From Pterois miles (Eukaryota > Chordata > Actinopteri > Perciformes > Scorpaenidae): 64,000 nt of DNA. The notes beneath the pieces were generated by a model. It was not told the origin of the DNA. It saw nothing but the letters and a program-made list of their open reading frames with translations, and searched no databases. Positions 35,398-47,345 of the stretch are shown here, piece after piece. The stretch lies in NCBI GenBank assembly GCA_947000775.1, contig CAMQGK010000565.1, forward strand, positions 6,917,001 to 6,981,000, written 5' to 3'. The position numbers and the translations under genes were made by a program. The number at the start of each line of letters is the position of its first letter. Within the stretch, counting starts at the first letter, position 1.

Positions 35398-36537
35398 GAA
35401 GATGAAAGTATATTTTGAAAAACACCAAAGAAGAAATATCTTTTTCTTAAGATATACAAACCGTTGCATGAGAATCTGATGTGAGAAGTCTGAGACACAA
35501 ATACTTCAAATTCTGAAAGGCAAGAATCAATCACTGATTGATTAATAGCATCCACACTTAAATTCACACATGTGGCACATATTTATAAGAAAACATGACA
35601 GAAATGGCCCATTATTTCTGGAAGTGTCTGTCTTTCTCCAACAAGATTAGTTTGCCGGGTTGCGTGGCACCTGCCAAATGTCCCTATTGGCTCACTACAA
35701 GCTCCAGAGCTTTCATATAAGGATCAATTTGGTGGTTTTTCCTCATATTTTCTCAAGTTCTTCATTTTCAAATTGTATTTGAGATCAAGTTTAGCATTGT
35801 AGCTGCAGAAACAGACAGATCTGCTGGGGGAGATGATCTGGTGGCGCCCAGTTAGCAACCTGTCGTTTTGAGCTCAGACCAGTCCGTCAGGCTCTGAGTG
35901 ACAGTTTTCTGAGAAAATAAGAAAACAGGTCTTAACTCCAAGAGTTTCAGAACATTTAATAACTCCTTTCATCTTTTTTTGCCCTGCGTTTTTATGTGTA
36001 ACGAAATATTCTTTAGTTAATGATATTTTTTTGCTTGAAAAAAGTGAAATCCTCTTGTCTGTGAGTGTGGATGTAAAAACTGCCGGCTTTGAACCTGAGC
36101 CTCTTCGTAGACGGAGAATGAGCTTATGTGCTTTGATTTACAAAAGAGGGGACTAATGCTGCATCTTTCCTTTGTGTATTAGATTCTCATTGCGTGAAGG
36201 GATGTGCTTTTTTTTTTTTTTTCCAAAGTGAAGTATTGAGTTTTGTGTTGGACTGGATAAATATGATGCACATTAGCCTGCTACTGTGCCAGCAGCTGAT
36301 CTCATTACGACAGTCCATACCTCATAAAGAGTACCTTTTCAAACATACATGTCTACATTTGCAGTGTCAGTGATACAATTATCCTTTGTAGACATTTGCA
36401 TAACCCACAGGTTGATATGCTGCTGCTGCTATTCTGTTTTCCTCCTTGTATGTCATTAGTATTTACTGCAGCAACAGGAGCATTACAGTTTCATTCTGTC
36501 TGTGTGGATTATGCATGCCATGCATACCAATAGGGCT

Positions 36538-36541
<4 letters not shown>

Positions 36542-36571
<30 letters not shown>
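36542..36571. repeat. (TG)15 microsatellite
   Basis: Uninterrupted dinucleotide run of 30 bases. Confidence 0.95.
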
Positions 36572-36574
<3 letters not shown>

Positions 36575-37204
36575 GAAGAGCCTGTAGTCCGTTGTGCCAG
36601 TCAGAAAAACATTATAGAGACAATGAAACTTTAAAAAGCAAATAAACTGTTTAAAAAATAAACTGTTTTTCTGTTTTTTTAAGCAAGAGCTGAGCAATAT
36701 ATATATATATATTTTAAATTAAAATGGCAATGTGAAAGAGCAAAATTGCAGCTGCTGTGCTTTTAATCAATCATGATTTGGCCAAACTCCAAAATACAAC
36801 TCCCGGTAGCATGCTTTATGCTGGTGTCGGAAATAAAGACTCGACCAAAGTTCCCAGTTTCAAAGATGCTTTTTTTCAAGACTCTCTCTTGAGTAACTCG
36901 GTATCATTTCGATATTTCAAAAGAAAATGTCTTCTTGCGGTTCAGTAATAAGAGTCTCTGTTCAGGTAAACCATCAAGCTGACCCAACCACGCCAGTTTC
37001 AAACAGGTAACTAGTTAGCAGTTAGCTTGTTAAGAAAGTGTGACTAAACAAAATATCCTCATACAATATATGATTTATGAAAAGTTATTTCTAACCTTTC
37101 GTGTGTTTTCCTACAACTTTTTAACACCTTTCTGCTCCATTTTTTTCAAAAAAATCCTCCATAGAATTAGACGACTAAACTTAGATTTTGGAAAAGATTG
37201 TGGT

Positions 37205-37768
37205 TTGGGTTAAAATAACGGTATCAGTAAGATTTCACAGATAACCAATCAGAGCCAAGCTGGAGTCTGCCGTCCATCTGCCACCTCTGAGCAGCTGTCA
37301 ATCACTCGTGAACTCTGACCAAACGGTCAAACTAGTCAGCGCTGATCAAATAACAAAATAAAATCAATATTCTGTTACATTAATGCCTATTTCTCTCCTC
37401 AAATGTTTCAGAAACATCTTGTAGTTACTGTTCAGCTGTAAAATGAGAAGGTTTGTACCAGCTGGGATCGGCTTCAGCCCCCCCAGCAGTTTGTGACCTG
37501 GCAGCCCTGTTGAGCTCAGTTGAGGAAATACCAAGCACTGCCCACCAGCCAGAGCACAGCCAATAGGAACTCTCTCTCTCTGAGATGACCTGTGATAGGT
37601 CAAAGACTCCTGTCAAGGGCTAGATTTCTTTAAAGCCTGAAAACAGAGCCATGAGGAGGTGCAGAAGTCTAGTTTTCTCTCAGAACCTTTGAATTACAAT
37701 ATGCTGAAAGGTTATTATGGAGTTTTTGCCCAGTGATGCCAAAAACATTCTGCCTACTGAAGCTTTAA
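37205..37768 (-). mobile_element. Element E, copy 2 (inverted relative to copy 1)
   Basis: The minus strand starts taaagcttcagtaggcagaa and follows copy 1 (22739-23372) through gcatcactgggcaaaaactc, cacctcctcatggctctgtt, tacaagatgtttctgaaaca and gctgatcagcgctgac-like words. The distal end is lost. It is non-coding. Confidence 0.75.
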
Positions 37769-37774
37769 AGGTTA

Positions 37775-39570
37775 AATATGTAACTGGTTTAGGTTGTTGT
37801 TTTTAAACACATAGCATTCAAAGTTGGCCACAGCTCCACAACTCAACTAGCCAAGAGAGAGAGAGAGGGAGCAGCAATGGTCAAGCGAGCTGTAGACTGA
37901 CTAAAGAGAGAGAGCGGCGTTAATGAGAACAAAGCAGCCAATTAGAGAAATAAAGCAGTACTCTCTTATTGTTTCCTAGCAGTTACATTCTAAAGCACAA
38001 ATAAACACAAAACTAACTTCGCACAACTCATAACTCTGTGGGAAGATGCAGAGTGGCCATATTTTTGAATGAATACAGTCTTCCTGTCTGCTGGCTGTGG
38101 CTCAGTGCTGCTCTGGGTCAAACTACAGACACACTCCGATCATACAGCGTAGAGAGGATGATCACTAGTACATGCACATAACACAACCTGTTCCCACCCA
38201 TGAAATATGGCTGCTTGGTATCTAACAGCTAAAGGGGGGACTTGTGAGCCGGTATCAGAAGCCGAATGGTGTGACAAAGCAGCGATATTTGACCACCTGA
38301 ACGTGCTGCACACCCTGTGTGCTGTTACCGGCTGGACGTTACACCCCCACATAGGACCAAAGGCTGTTTGCAGATGCCCAGATGTATCCAGAGGAAAGCA
38401 AAAGTAAGTAGAATAGAGAGATTACAGGGAAATTACAAACAAATTGATTTTGTGGGATATATACAAATTACAGTGATTACTTTTCACGGGTATAGTTATA
38501 AATGAGGTAGAACAGCCTGAACTAAATGATGGAGCGAGGACAGATAGTGAGCTGTAGTGGGAATCTCACTATTTCAGCTGTAAGCTTTTAACCCAAAATC
38601 ACTGAAGTAGCTGGAAGATGGCTGTCCTGTCAATCTGTGAAACTAACATTAGCTCAAACAGTTAAAGTATAAAGCTGTCAATTGTCATCAGTCAGATATC
38701 AAAGCTTTAACAACTGGCTGCCATTATTTGGCATTATACACTTGGACAACTATCTAGCTGATTTAATTACAGAAAATGATTACAATTTGAATTGAAAACA
38801 TATTTGTCAGAATAAAGAGATATTTCCCCTAAACTATTCAGCTCTGCTTTACCCTGGTCCCATTAATGACATGTGGCATTCAGGGCAGTAGCTAAAATAT
38901 TGCCAACAGACAAATTTCCTCTTAATATTCTTCCACTGTTTGATTCGATTATGCAAAGACGCATGCCTCAGGCTGTGATGAAGCTCAGTTTGACTCCTGC
39001 TGTTCAGCACCAAAGCACGTCTTAAAGAAACGGTCTTTGCTTTCCTCTCAAGTCCGGATTTGATCCAGACTATAAAAGAATTCTTCTAATTGTGGTGTCA
39101 TATTTTGTAGCTCGTGAGATGGAGAGATGTGAGGACCGAAGGCATGATGAAAGGAATGAGCTCAGAGGAGGAGGTATATTAATAGTAGGACTGAGTGTTT
39201 GTGTGTGTGACTGGAGATTGAAGAATCTGGATCAAAAGATCCCCGGGGATATTGGCACATACACACAAACACACGGTACACACAGAAGTGATTGCGTCAT
39301 TCAAGCCGGCAAAGCTTCTCCCAGGACAGACGAGCACGTTCTTGAATCATACGAGCCAGATGATGGTATACCCGCCAGAGGAGTTTATCCAGCGTCTTCA
39401 CTTGCAACACAAGCAACCCTCATTATATATAAGTGTGTATATAAAGCTCCTGTCTCCACAGTCCCTCTATAGACTCATAAATAGAGTGTTTTGATAGTTT
39501 TTTTATGATCTGATCTGTCTATATTTATGCCTCTGCGCCGGCGATGGATGAGGCATTACAGTATGTTTTG
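37775..39570. other. No gene recognised
   Basis: Unique-looking or unclassified interspersed DNA. Overlapping short open frames on both strands at 38140-38500 show no family character. A (ga)n patch lies at 37855-37870. Confidence 0.35.
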
Positions 39571-39574
39571 AGGT

Positions 39575-40229
39575 TGACTGTCCATTCTCATGAACGCAAT
39601 ATCTCAGGAATGCCTGGCGGGAATTTCATCAGATTTGGCACAAACTTCCACTTGGACTCAAGCAGGAAGTGATCAGATTTGGTGGTGAATGATGTGGGAA
39701 AAAACCTCATGTCTGTCCCATTTTCGTGAGATCTCAGGAATGTCTTGAGCAGATTTCTTCAAATTTGGCACAAACTTCTGATTTGAAACATTTGAATTTG
39801 TTGGTCAAAGGGGAAGCTCAGTGTGACTTCACGTTCCATCCCATTCTCGTGAAAGTGATATCTCAGGAACATCTGAAGGGAACATCACTACATCTGGTAT
39901 AATTGTCAACTTGGACTCAAGGATGAACTGATTACATTTGGTGGTCAAAGATCAAGGACACCGTGACTTCACGTCTGTCCCATTTTTGTGAGATCTCAGG
40001 AACATCTTGAGCAAATTTCTTTAAATTTGGCACAAACCTCCACTTGGGCTCGAGGATGAAGTGATTAGATTATGGTGGTCAAAGGTGAAAGGACACTTTA
40101 GTCTGTCCCATTCTTGTGAAAGCGATATCTCAGGAACGCCTGGAGGGAATCTATTCAAATTTAGTCCACTTGGACTCCAGGATGAACGGATTTGTTTTTG
40201 GTGGTCAAAGGTCAAGGTCACTGTGATCT
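39575..40229. repeat. 131-bp tandem repeat, 5 diverged copies
   Basis: The word atctcagg recurs at 39601, 39731, 39860, 39993 and 40127, giving spacings of 129-134 bp. Each unit has the order ctcaggaa, atttcttcaaatttggcac, cacttggactcaaggatga, ggtggtcaaaggtcaaggtc and tgtgacttcacgtctgtccc. The copies are about 70-80% alike by eye. The last unit ends with three close nuclear-receptor half-sites (40202-40229). I recall this as a widespread vertebrate repeat. Confidence 0.85.
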
Positions 40230-40543
40230 TTCAATATATTGATATTCTATCGATATTGTGATATGAGACTAGATATTGTCTTGGATTTAAGATATCGTAT
40301 TATAGAAGTGTTGTCTTTTCCTGGTTTTCCAGTGAAATGATGTAACTTTTTAAACTTACCAGACTGATTTGCCTTTACCTGCTAAGTCATTATATCCACA
40401 TTACTGATGATGAAGAATTTTGGTGTGTAAATATTTTGTGACAGCACTAAGGGTCAACCCTATGACATCATTGCAATATTGATAGTGAGGTATTTGGTCA
40501 AAAATATTGTAAAATTTGATTTTCTCCATATTGTGCAGCCTTA
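40230..40543 (-). mobile_element. hAT-type element remnant, 'gggctgcacaatatgg' family
   Basis: Ends at 40543 with 'tttgattttctccatattgt' then 'gcagcctta', the inverted form of a gggctgcacaatatggag terminus. Internally it has 'cattatatccacattactga', 'gtgtaaatattttgtgacag' and 'gaggtatttggtcaaaaata', recalled from a common fish element. The other end merges with the 131-bp repeat. Confidence 0.6.
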
Positions 40544-40649
40544 GCCACTCAAGGGTGAACTGATAAGAATGTAGTGGTCAACGGTCAAGGTCACTCTAAC
40601 CCTGCAAAACACATTTTTGGCCATAACTCAAGAATTCATATGCTAATTA

Positions 40650-41990
40650 TGACAATTTCACACCAGTGTCAAACAGGACAAAATGACGGTGAGACATGGA
40701 TGTAAACTGCAGCTTGACTGGTTGGCAGAGGCGTAAAACCATGAGGTGATAATTCTAGTTCATCTGGAGATGCAATTTGCAGTTGGTGATTCTGAATTAC
40801 TGATTCTCCCTGATTTCCGACCAGCTGTATGATCGATAGAGTCCTCGTGAGAAAGCTAATATGGAGTCCCAGCAGGCAGTAACAGGCGAGGGGGAGGAAA
40901 TGAGGGAGCTAGAGATTGTGAAATGTGTCTAATTTTAGAACGAGAGAAAGTGTGTGCATGGGAGAAAGTGCAAGAAAAAAAATGAAAAGGGGCCAAAATT
41001 AAACTCGCACTTTTAAGATGGTAGTGAGAGTAATTGTCAACATTTTCCCGACTGAAGCAAAGTGTCATAGCTTAGCTGCTGTTGAGGAGTGTAGAGCAGT
41101 GGTTCCCAACCCATTTTTCTTGAAGCTCCCCTACATTTGATGATGTTGAGCCCCCTCCAACATCATCAAAAATTACAAATCCTTAAACAGAATCCTCAGT
41201 TTGAATAAAGGGATTCAGTGTATTAAATGAGTTAGTTTCCTTAATAAGTAGAACTCATCATCTCATCAACATAAAAAAGTGATGATGTTTTGATAGACTG
41301 GCCAAGCAAATGCAAAGACATAATATGATGTTTTTTGATGGCTTAATTAATTTACTACTTAACCAAAATTACTACTTAACCAAGATCTTTTTTGGTGATT
41401 TATTAAATGTAATTTATGGTGCTGTTAGATTGCTGCTAGACTGCCCCGTTATTCTAGGTGCAGGCCTTGTTTTGAATGCATCAAGCCAGAGAGCAAATAG
41501 GTTTTTGACTGCAGTGAAAATGTTGGTTTGCCACCAAGTAGCAAGGCGTCATCCTTGAGGTGAAAATGTCAGCAGGTCCTGCAGGTTTTGTGTCGGAAAC
41601 AGAGAATGGGCTATAGAGTTTGATTTTAAAGCTAGACGTTTTAAGTTAGGAGGAAATCAATGGTGTTGATCAACAACTGGGTTTATTATGTTTGTGCTGT
41701 TGGGCAGTTTGCACTGCTGAAGGAGAGATGGAAAGGGTGCAGGTGAGTGCTGTTTTCAAGGATTTTCAGAAATATGGGCTCAGATGTGACCTTGGCAGCA
41801 GGCAAAAGGAGGCGGCGGTGTGTTAGGAGGTTGTGTGTGTGTGTCTGTGCATTTAAAAGCGAGCGGCTATGAAAGGGTTTAGGCTGTAGAAGCCTGATAA
41901 GCCGAGCTGTAGGCCAAATCACACTCCTGCCATCTCACCCACTGACACAATGATTCAACACAGCTGTCAGCTGTCTGCACGACGACAGCC
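40650..41990. other. No gene recognised
   Basis: Unclassified DNA. An open frame of 82 codons at 41310-41558 has no motif. No RNA gene was seen. Confidence 0.4.
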
Positions 41991-42093
<103 letters not shown>

Positions 42094-42231
42094 TGTTGTG
42101 CGTGTGTCGTGTGTGTGTGTGTATGTGTCGTGCATGTGGATTACGCTTGTATTAACAGTATATGTGTATTTGTATGATGGCCATGTGTGTCTCTCATCTG
42201 ATCCTGGGTGTATGCATGAATGTGCAGATAA

Positions 42232-42819
42232 TAGGGATGCTAATTTTGAAACATTTTCTTAACGACCCTCGTTAACGAATTATTAACCGTTAACCAACAA
42301 GATCTGTGCCTCGCATGTAGATGTGTGCCAGCTGCAGTATATGAGCACAACAATGGTTACTGTAGCAGCCACGGTGCTGCGTTCACTGTCTCCAGTTCTC
42401 TGTGTGTCAGCGTTAGCAGTCATGGTGCTGCGTGTAGTGTCGTGGACAGGCAGCCACTTTCCCAGTAAAAGTCTCCACCGCACATTTAGTTTAGATTAGC
42501 AGGTTGTCAGCTGTGTCTCTGCTCAGATTAACAACAGTGATTGTCCGACAAACGCTGTGTTTGTGCTACGTTAGCCGCTGCTAGCGTTGCCGGTGGCTTT
42601 TTGCCCACTGTAGCATAACTTCAGATACTTTCCACGTGTCTGTGGCAGAAGTGGTGTGGTTTCTTAATGGATTTCGTGTGTAATCATTTAACTGATAGTG
42701 GTAATTGTAAATAAGGGGATGTGGGGGAAGGGGGGGTTGGGGGTTTAAAATGCTTAAATGTCAGTTAATTCTTTGTGTTTGTCAGTTATCGGGTTAAGGG
42801 TTAATTATTTAGATCCCTT
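42232..42819 (+). mobile_element. Element C, near-complete copy
   Basis: Left end tagggatgctaattttgaaa, right end ...gttaattatttagatccctt, giving short inverted termini (agggat / atccct). Near each end are AT-rich 'taaccgttaacc / gggttaagggttaa' stretches. The flanking tgcagata (42223-42230) and tgtagata (42823-42830) agree at 7 of 8 but sit a few bases off the right terminus. hAT-like and non-coding. Confidence 0.75.
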
Positions 42820-42943
42820 GTATGTAGATATTGTTTTTGTGTCCATCACATATGTGCATCAGTGAGGCTTTGCAGAAGGTTGTCTCTGTTGTGTGTGTCT
42901 GTGTGTGTGTTGTGTTTTGCGGGGGTGGACAGCTGAGCATAGT

Positions 42944-43778
42944 TAGCCTGTAGCCTTTAGCCTGTAGCCTTTAGCCTTTAGCCTGTAGCCTTTAGCCTGT
43001 AGCCTGAAGCCTTTAGCCTGTAGCTTGTAGCCTGTAGCCTGAAGCCTGAAGCCTGAAGCCTGTAGCCTGAAGCCTGAAGCCTGTAGCCTGTAGCCTGTAG
43101 CCTGTAGCCTGAAGCCTGTAGCCTGTAGCCTGTAGCCTGTAGCCTGTAGCCTGAAGCCCGAAGCGTAGCCTTTAGCCTGTAGCCTGAACCCAGCCTTTAG
43201 CCTGTAGCCTGAAGCCTGAAGCCTGTAGCCTGTAGCCTGTAGCCTGTAGCCTGAAGCCTGTAGCCTGAAGCCTGTAGCCTGAAGCCTGTAGCCTGAAGCC
43301 TGTAGCCTGTAGCCTGAAGCCTGTAGCCTGTAGCCTGAAGCCTGTAGCCTGAAGCCTGTAGCCTGAAGCCTGAAGCCTGAAGCCTGTAGCCTGAAGCCTG
43401 TAGCCTGAAGCCTGAAGCCTGTAGCCTGAAGCCTGAAGCCTGTAGCCTTTAGCCTGTAGCCTGAAGCCTGAAGCCTGAAGCCTGAAGCCTGTAGCCTGAA
43501 GCCTGAAGCCTGTAGCCTGTAGCCTGAAGCCCGAAGCCCGTAGCCTTTAGCCTGTAGCCTGAAGCCTGTAGCCTGTAGCCTGAAGCCTGTAGCCTGAAGC
43601 CTGAAGCCTGAAGCCTGAAGCCTGAAGCCTGTAGCCTGAAGCCTGTAGCCTGAAGCCTGTAGCCTGTAGCCTTTAGCCTGAAGCCTGTAGCCTGTAGCCT
43701 GAAGCCTGTAGCCTGAAGCCTGTAGCCTGTAGCCTGAAGCCTGTAGCCTGTAGTCTGAAGCCTGTAGCCTGTAGTCTG
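42944..43778. repeat. Heptamer array (WAGCCTG)n, about 119 units
   Basis: 835 bp composed almost only of tagcctg and aagcctg, with scattered tagcctt, aagcccg and tagtctg variants. A rare-variant cluster (aagcccgaagc ... tagcctttagcctgtagcc) occurs at 43154 and again at 43527. This implies an internal duplication of about 373 bp. Confidence 0.97.
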
Positions 43779-43924
43779 TCCACCTGCTTCTTCAAACGCG
43801 GCGAGTACAGACAGAAACAGAGGATGGAGAGAAGGAAGGAGCAGGGTCCCCTGTGTTTCCCAGCCCTGATTAGATTGTGCTGGAATTAAATTTCACAACA
43901 AAAACAAACAGCAGGAGACGGGCA

Positions 43925-44035
43925 GTCCCACCTCCTTCCCTCCCACCTCCTCTGTTCTTTTTATACCTCCCTATCCCTCGCTCCCTCCCTGTCCTCCCTC
44001 TTCTCCTCTCTTTTCCTAGCTTTTTTTGGTCTCTT
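43925..44035. repeat. Polypyrimidine tract
   Basis: About 110 bases, nearly all C and T on the plus strand (cctccttccctcccacctcc onwards). It is mirror-like in places and may adopt a triplex. Not a gene, although the plus strand is open. Confidence 0.7.
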
Positions 44036-44224
44036 TCTGTGCTCTCACCCCAGCAGCCTGATGTAACCAGCCAATTAGACCACCGATGATGATGTTGCTT
44101 CAAGCTGCGTGATAGATTGAAGTCTGTATGATGTCAGAGGTCACCAGGCAGGGATGTGTGTCTCCTAACCCCACACATGATTTGGCGAAATGTGATTTAG
44201 TGACATTACCAGGCTTTAACCAAA

Positions 44225-44315
44225 GATGGGAAGTGGGAAGTCATTGTTTTACAAGTCACAAAGTCTTTGCATTCAAGTCCGAAGGCTTTGACTTGGAGTT
44301 TTGAGTCCAATCACG
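44225..44315. repeat. Degenerate aagtca-rich remnant
   Basis: Repeated aagtca / gacttgg words (gggaagtcattgttttacaa, gactttgacttggagttttg) resemble 1310-1450. Old interspersed element, poorly bounded. Confidence 0.3.
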
Positions 44316-44454
44316 TTATAGAGTGCTCTTCTCTGAATATAATATCATGTTAACAACAGAGCACTGATATAGTAAATTTACAAAAAATCATGAATGATAT
44401 TCAGTAAAACAAGTGCTACTCAACATATTCATAAATAATCTGGAGAGGTAAGGT

Positions 44455-44620
44455 CATATTTTGGTTGCCTAAAATTGTCTTATTCAGCCTTCAGTTGTAC
44501 TTAGCTTCACCCTCTTGTGTCGCTTCTGGTTGCAAAAAAACAAGCTGTTCAAAAATGCCAAACTCGAGGCTTCAGAGTGACAGTGTCTCTGTCCACTTCT
44601 GATACAGTCTACGTATCACA
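44455..44620 (+). repeat. Dispersed repeat, family D fragment
   Basis: ggttgcctaaaattgtctta, cagttgtacttagcttcacc and cttctggttgcaaaaaaaca match 63123-63205. 'actcgaggcttcagagtgac' and 'tctgatacagtctacgt' match the distal part. Confidence 0.7.
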
Positions 44621-45481
44621 CACATCAGTGATTTGTGAATAGTTCCATCAAATAGTGATCTGAAAAAGCTGGTTAAAGAAAAAGTTAGACAAATGTATAG
44701 ACTATCTTATCCTCTTGACCATGTCATGACCTCTGGGTCAGAAGCCACTACATAAGGGGGCTCTGGCTTTTTGTGTTCCTTGCTGTTAATTACTTGTAAC
44801 GTTAATGAATTGAGCAGCATGATACAAGCTTATCCTGTTCTTGTCACTTTAACTTCTGTCGGTTCAAGTTACTGTAAATTATCTGAAGCAAAAGCTCTGG
44901 ACCTCACCAGTCAATCAGTTTTTTTATTAGATTTGGATTTGGACTCTGGAGTGGACACTTACCAGAACAGCATGATGCTTTTTGATAACATGGAAAGTTT
45001 GTTCAGTGGGTGCTGAATTCCACGAACAAACGTGACCAAACGTTCCCCGGCGCGCGATGGTGTTTTTCCATGGCTAATCGGAAACCATTTCTCGCAGACG
45101 CGAGTGCTACAGGCTCGTGAAATGAGCATCTTCTCTCATTAGGCTGGGGGATTTTCATTTCACACAGGACAGTGATGCAAGATGATAGTAAGAGTGTCAT
45201 AACAGGGTGTAAGATGTCATGAATGAATGAGTATACATGCTCGGAAGGGAAAAGCCCAGCCAGTAAACACTCTCTCTCCATGTATTATCTGATAACAGTT
45301 CATGTCACACTTCTCCACCAATTTACACTTTCATCATCAAATTATCAGGGTTGCATGAAAGTGAAAAATGCTTTCAGTGGATACAAAAGTAAAACAAATT
45401 CTCATTAGCTTTTCGAGCTACGACCTCCCCTGTGGGAACTCTCTGTTTTTATATCAGGTTACACGTCTGGACTTTGACCCC

Positions 45482-45725
45482 AGTGAGTGAAGCTGTCACT
45501 TTGCCAGCTCGGCGGCGGCTGTGTCACCAGCCGTTCCCCAGGTGTAGCCAAGTCGTCCTTGCAGCGGGGTCACGGTGTGCTCGGCTTAGTAGGGCACTGG
45601 AGTAGCCCACCTCTCCGGGGAGACAGCAGCACGTCTCTGTTTAGCTGTGCAGAGGTGACCTCTCACCTGCAGCCGTCATGCGCCGATTGGGAGGTTTGAG
45701 TCAGACTGTGGGCTGCTGGGAACAA
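45482..45725. other. GC-rich unique island of unknown role
   Basis: A local rise in GC and CpG (ggcggcggctgtgtc, gcggggtcacgg, gcgccgattgg) in otherwise AT-rich DNA. One plus frame is open for 70 codons (45487-45699), but it has no recognisable motif or splice framing. It might be a regulatory element. Confidence 0.25.
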
Positions 45726-45980
45726 CCGGCTGTTGTCTGCATCTGCTGTTAGCTCTTCTTTCTATTCATCTGTTTCTCTCGCTCTTTTAATCTTTCACTC
45801 TTTTCCAGATCAGCTGTGTTTACATGCATTCAAAAATGTGACTCTTGCAAATATTGTGATTAACAGTGCAGCTGAGCCTCATGCTTTTAGGGCTGAACAG
45901 TATCAATATCATAATATTATTGCAAATATTGTAAAAATGTATGCAAAATCCTTTATGAGTATGATGTTTTATGTATAGTT

Positions 45981-46612
45981 TAGGGCTGTCAATCGATTAA
46001 AATATTTAATTTCAATTAATCACGATTTTCCATGATTAATCACGATTAATCTCACTTTAATATAAATTATATTAATACTTATCAACATAGGAGTGGGCAA
46101 ATATGCTACTTTATGCAAATGCATGTATGTTTTTATTACTGGAAATCAATTAACAACACAAAACAATGACAAACATTGTCAGAAACCCTCACAGGTTCTG
46201 CATTTAACATAAAAAATATATTCAAATCATAACAGCTGCCAGGGTGTCAGTGTGCTGACTTGACTATGACTTGTCTCAAACTGTATGTGATTATCATAAA
46301 GTGGGCATGTCTGTAAAGGGGAGACTCGTGGGTACCCAGGGAACCATTTTCATTCACATATCTAGAGGTCAGAGGTCAAGGGATCTCTTTGAAAATGGCC
46401 ATGCCAGTTTTTTCCTTGCCAAAATTTAGCGTCAGATTGGAGTGTTATTTCATCTGCAATGAGCTAATGTGACATGGTTGGTACCGATGGATTCCTTAGG
46501 TGCTCTAGTTTCATAGGATGCCAATATCACCGCTACCACCTCTGAAATATTGACTGCATTAATGCGTTAAAGAAATTCCTGGTGTTAAAACAAATTTTAA
46601 CTTTGACAGTCT
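45981..46612 (+). mobile_element. hAT element, 'ctgtcaatcgattaaaa' family, full-length copy
   Basis: Left end tagggctgtcaatcgattaa, right end ttttaactttgacagtct. The agggctgtcaa / ttgacagtct pair is a short TIR of hAT type. The left body carries repeated gattaatcacgatt. The 632-bp element is non-coding. It is collinear with 27738-28325, and its right end matches 27303-27412. No target duplication could be confirmed. Confidence 0.85.
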
Positions 46613-47039
46613 AAATCTATTTATTGGAAAAAAGGGTTTTTCTGTACATGTATCCCAAAGTAAGGTATAAGAAATATGTTTTGTTTTGATAGTGTAGAGA
46701 CTCAGTTGTGTATTGTTTTCTGATACCTGTCTTGACATGAGTGTATTAGGATAGAACATGCTGTATGTGACCACCTGCACCAGTTGATTTCAGAGTACCT
46801 GATGTATTTAAGGCTATATACATACATTCTTTCTGGCCTGTGTTTACAAAACCAGAGTATGTTATATACTTCACTGTGATTACACAACCACAGTTGACTA
46901 CAATGACAATCGCCCTGAGGTAAAGGTGAGGTAAAGGTGTCGTTTACACAGGCTCTCCCAGGTTTGCATTCAGGTCTTAAATTACACTGTAATCACATTT
47001 TTTGTGTGCATGTAAACACGTCATGGTTCCTCTTTCCTC

Positions 47040-47236
47040 ACTTTGCCTCTCGTCCTTCCTCACTCTCTCTCTCTTTGTCTCTCTCTCTATTACATGCACA
47101 CACATTGTCCCTCTCTTTCTCTCTCGTCCTCTCAGCGGTGTGTATCCTGCCAGATGAGCACGAGGCGGGAAAAGGAATGCAGCTCCGCTCTGTTTACCTC
47201 TTCCTCGTTTTCTTGCTCTCTCTATCTCCTGATACA

Positions 47237-47292
<56 letters not shown>

Positions 47293-47345
47293 ACCTCCCT
47301 CTTCCCTCTCTCTCGCTCTCTCTCTTGCGCTCTCTTTCTGTGAGT
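47040..47345 (+). promoter_or_regulatory. Pyrimidine-rich tract including (TC)24; possible promoter-proximal region
   Basis: Long runs of ctctctctc (pure TC 47241-47289) are interspersed with CpG-containing sequence, ending at 47345. Beyond that a unique, CpG-bearing stretch (ttcaacggcgtgcaccgctg) begins. GA/TC tracts often lie just upstream of transcription start sites, and the downstream layout (leader, ATG, splice donor) fits that. Promoter function is inference. The 196-codon plus frame across the TC run is a repeat artefact. Confidence 0.35.

Noticed and set aside
42944..43778. Possible CRISPR-like or other functional array
   Set aside because: Units are contiguous heptamers without spacers, in a vertebrate-type sequence. 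It is a simple satellite.
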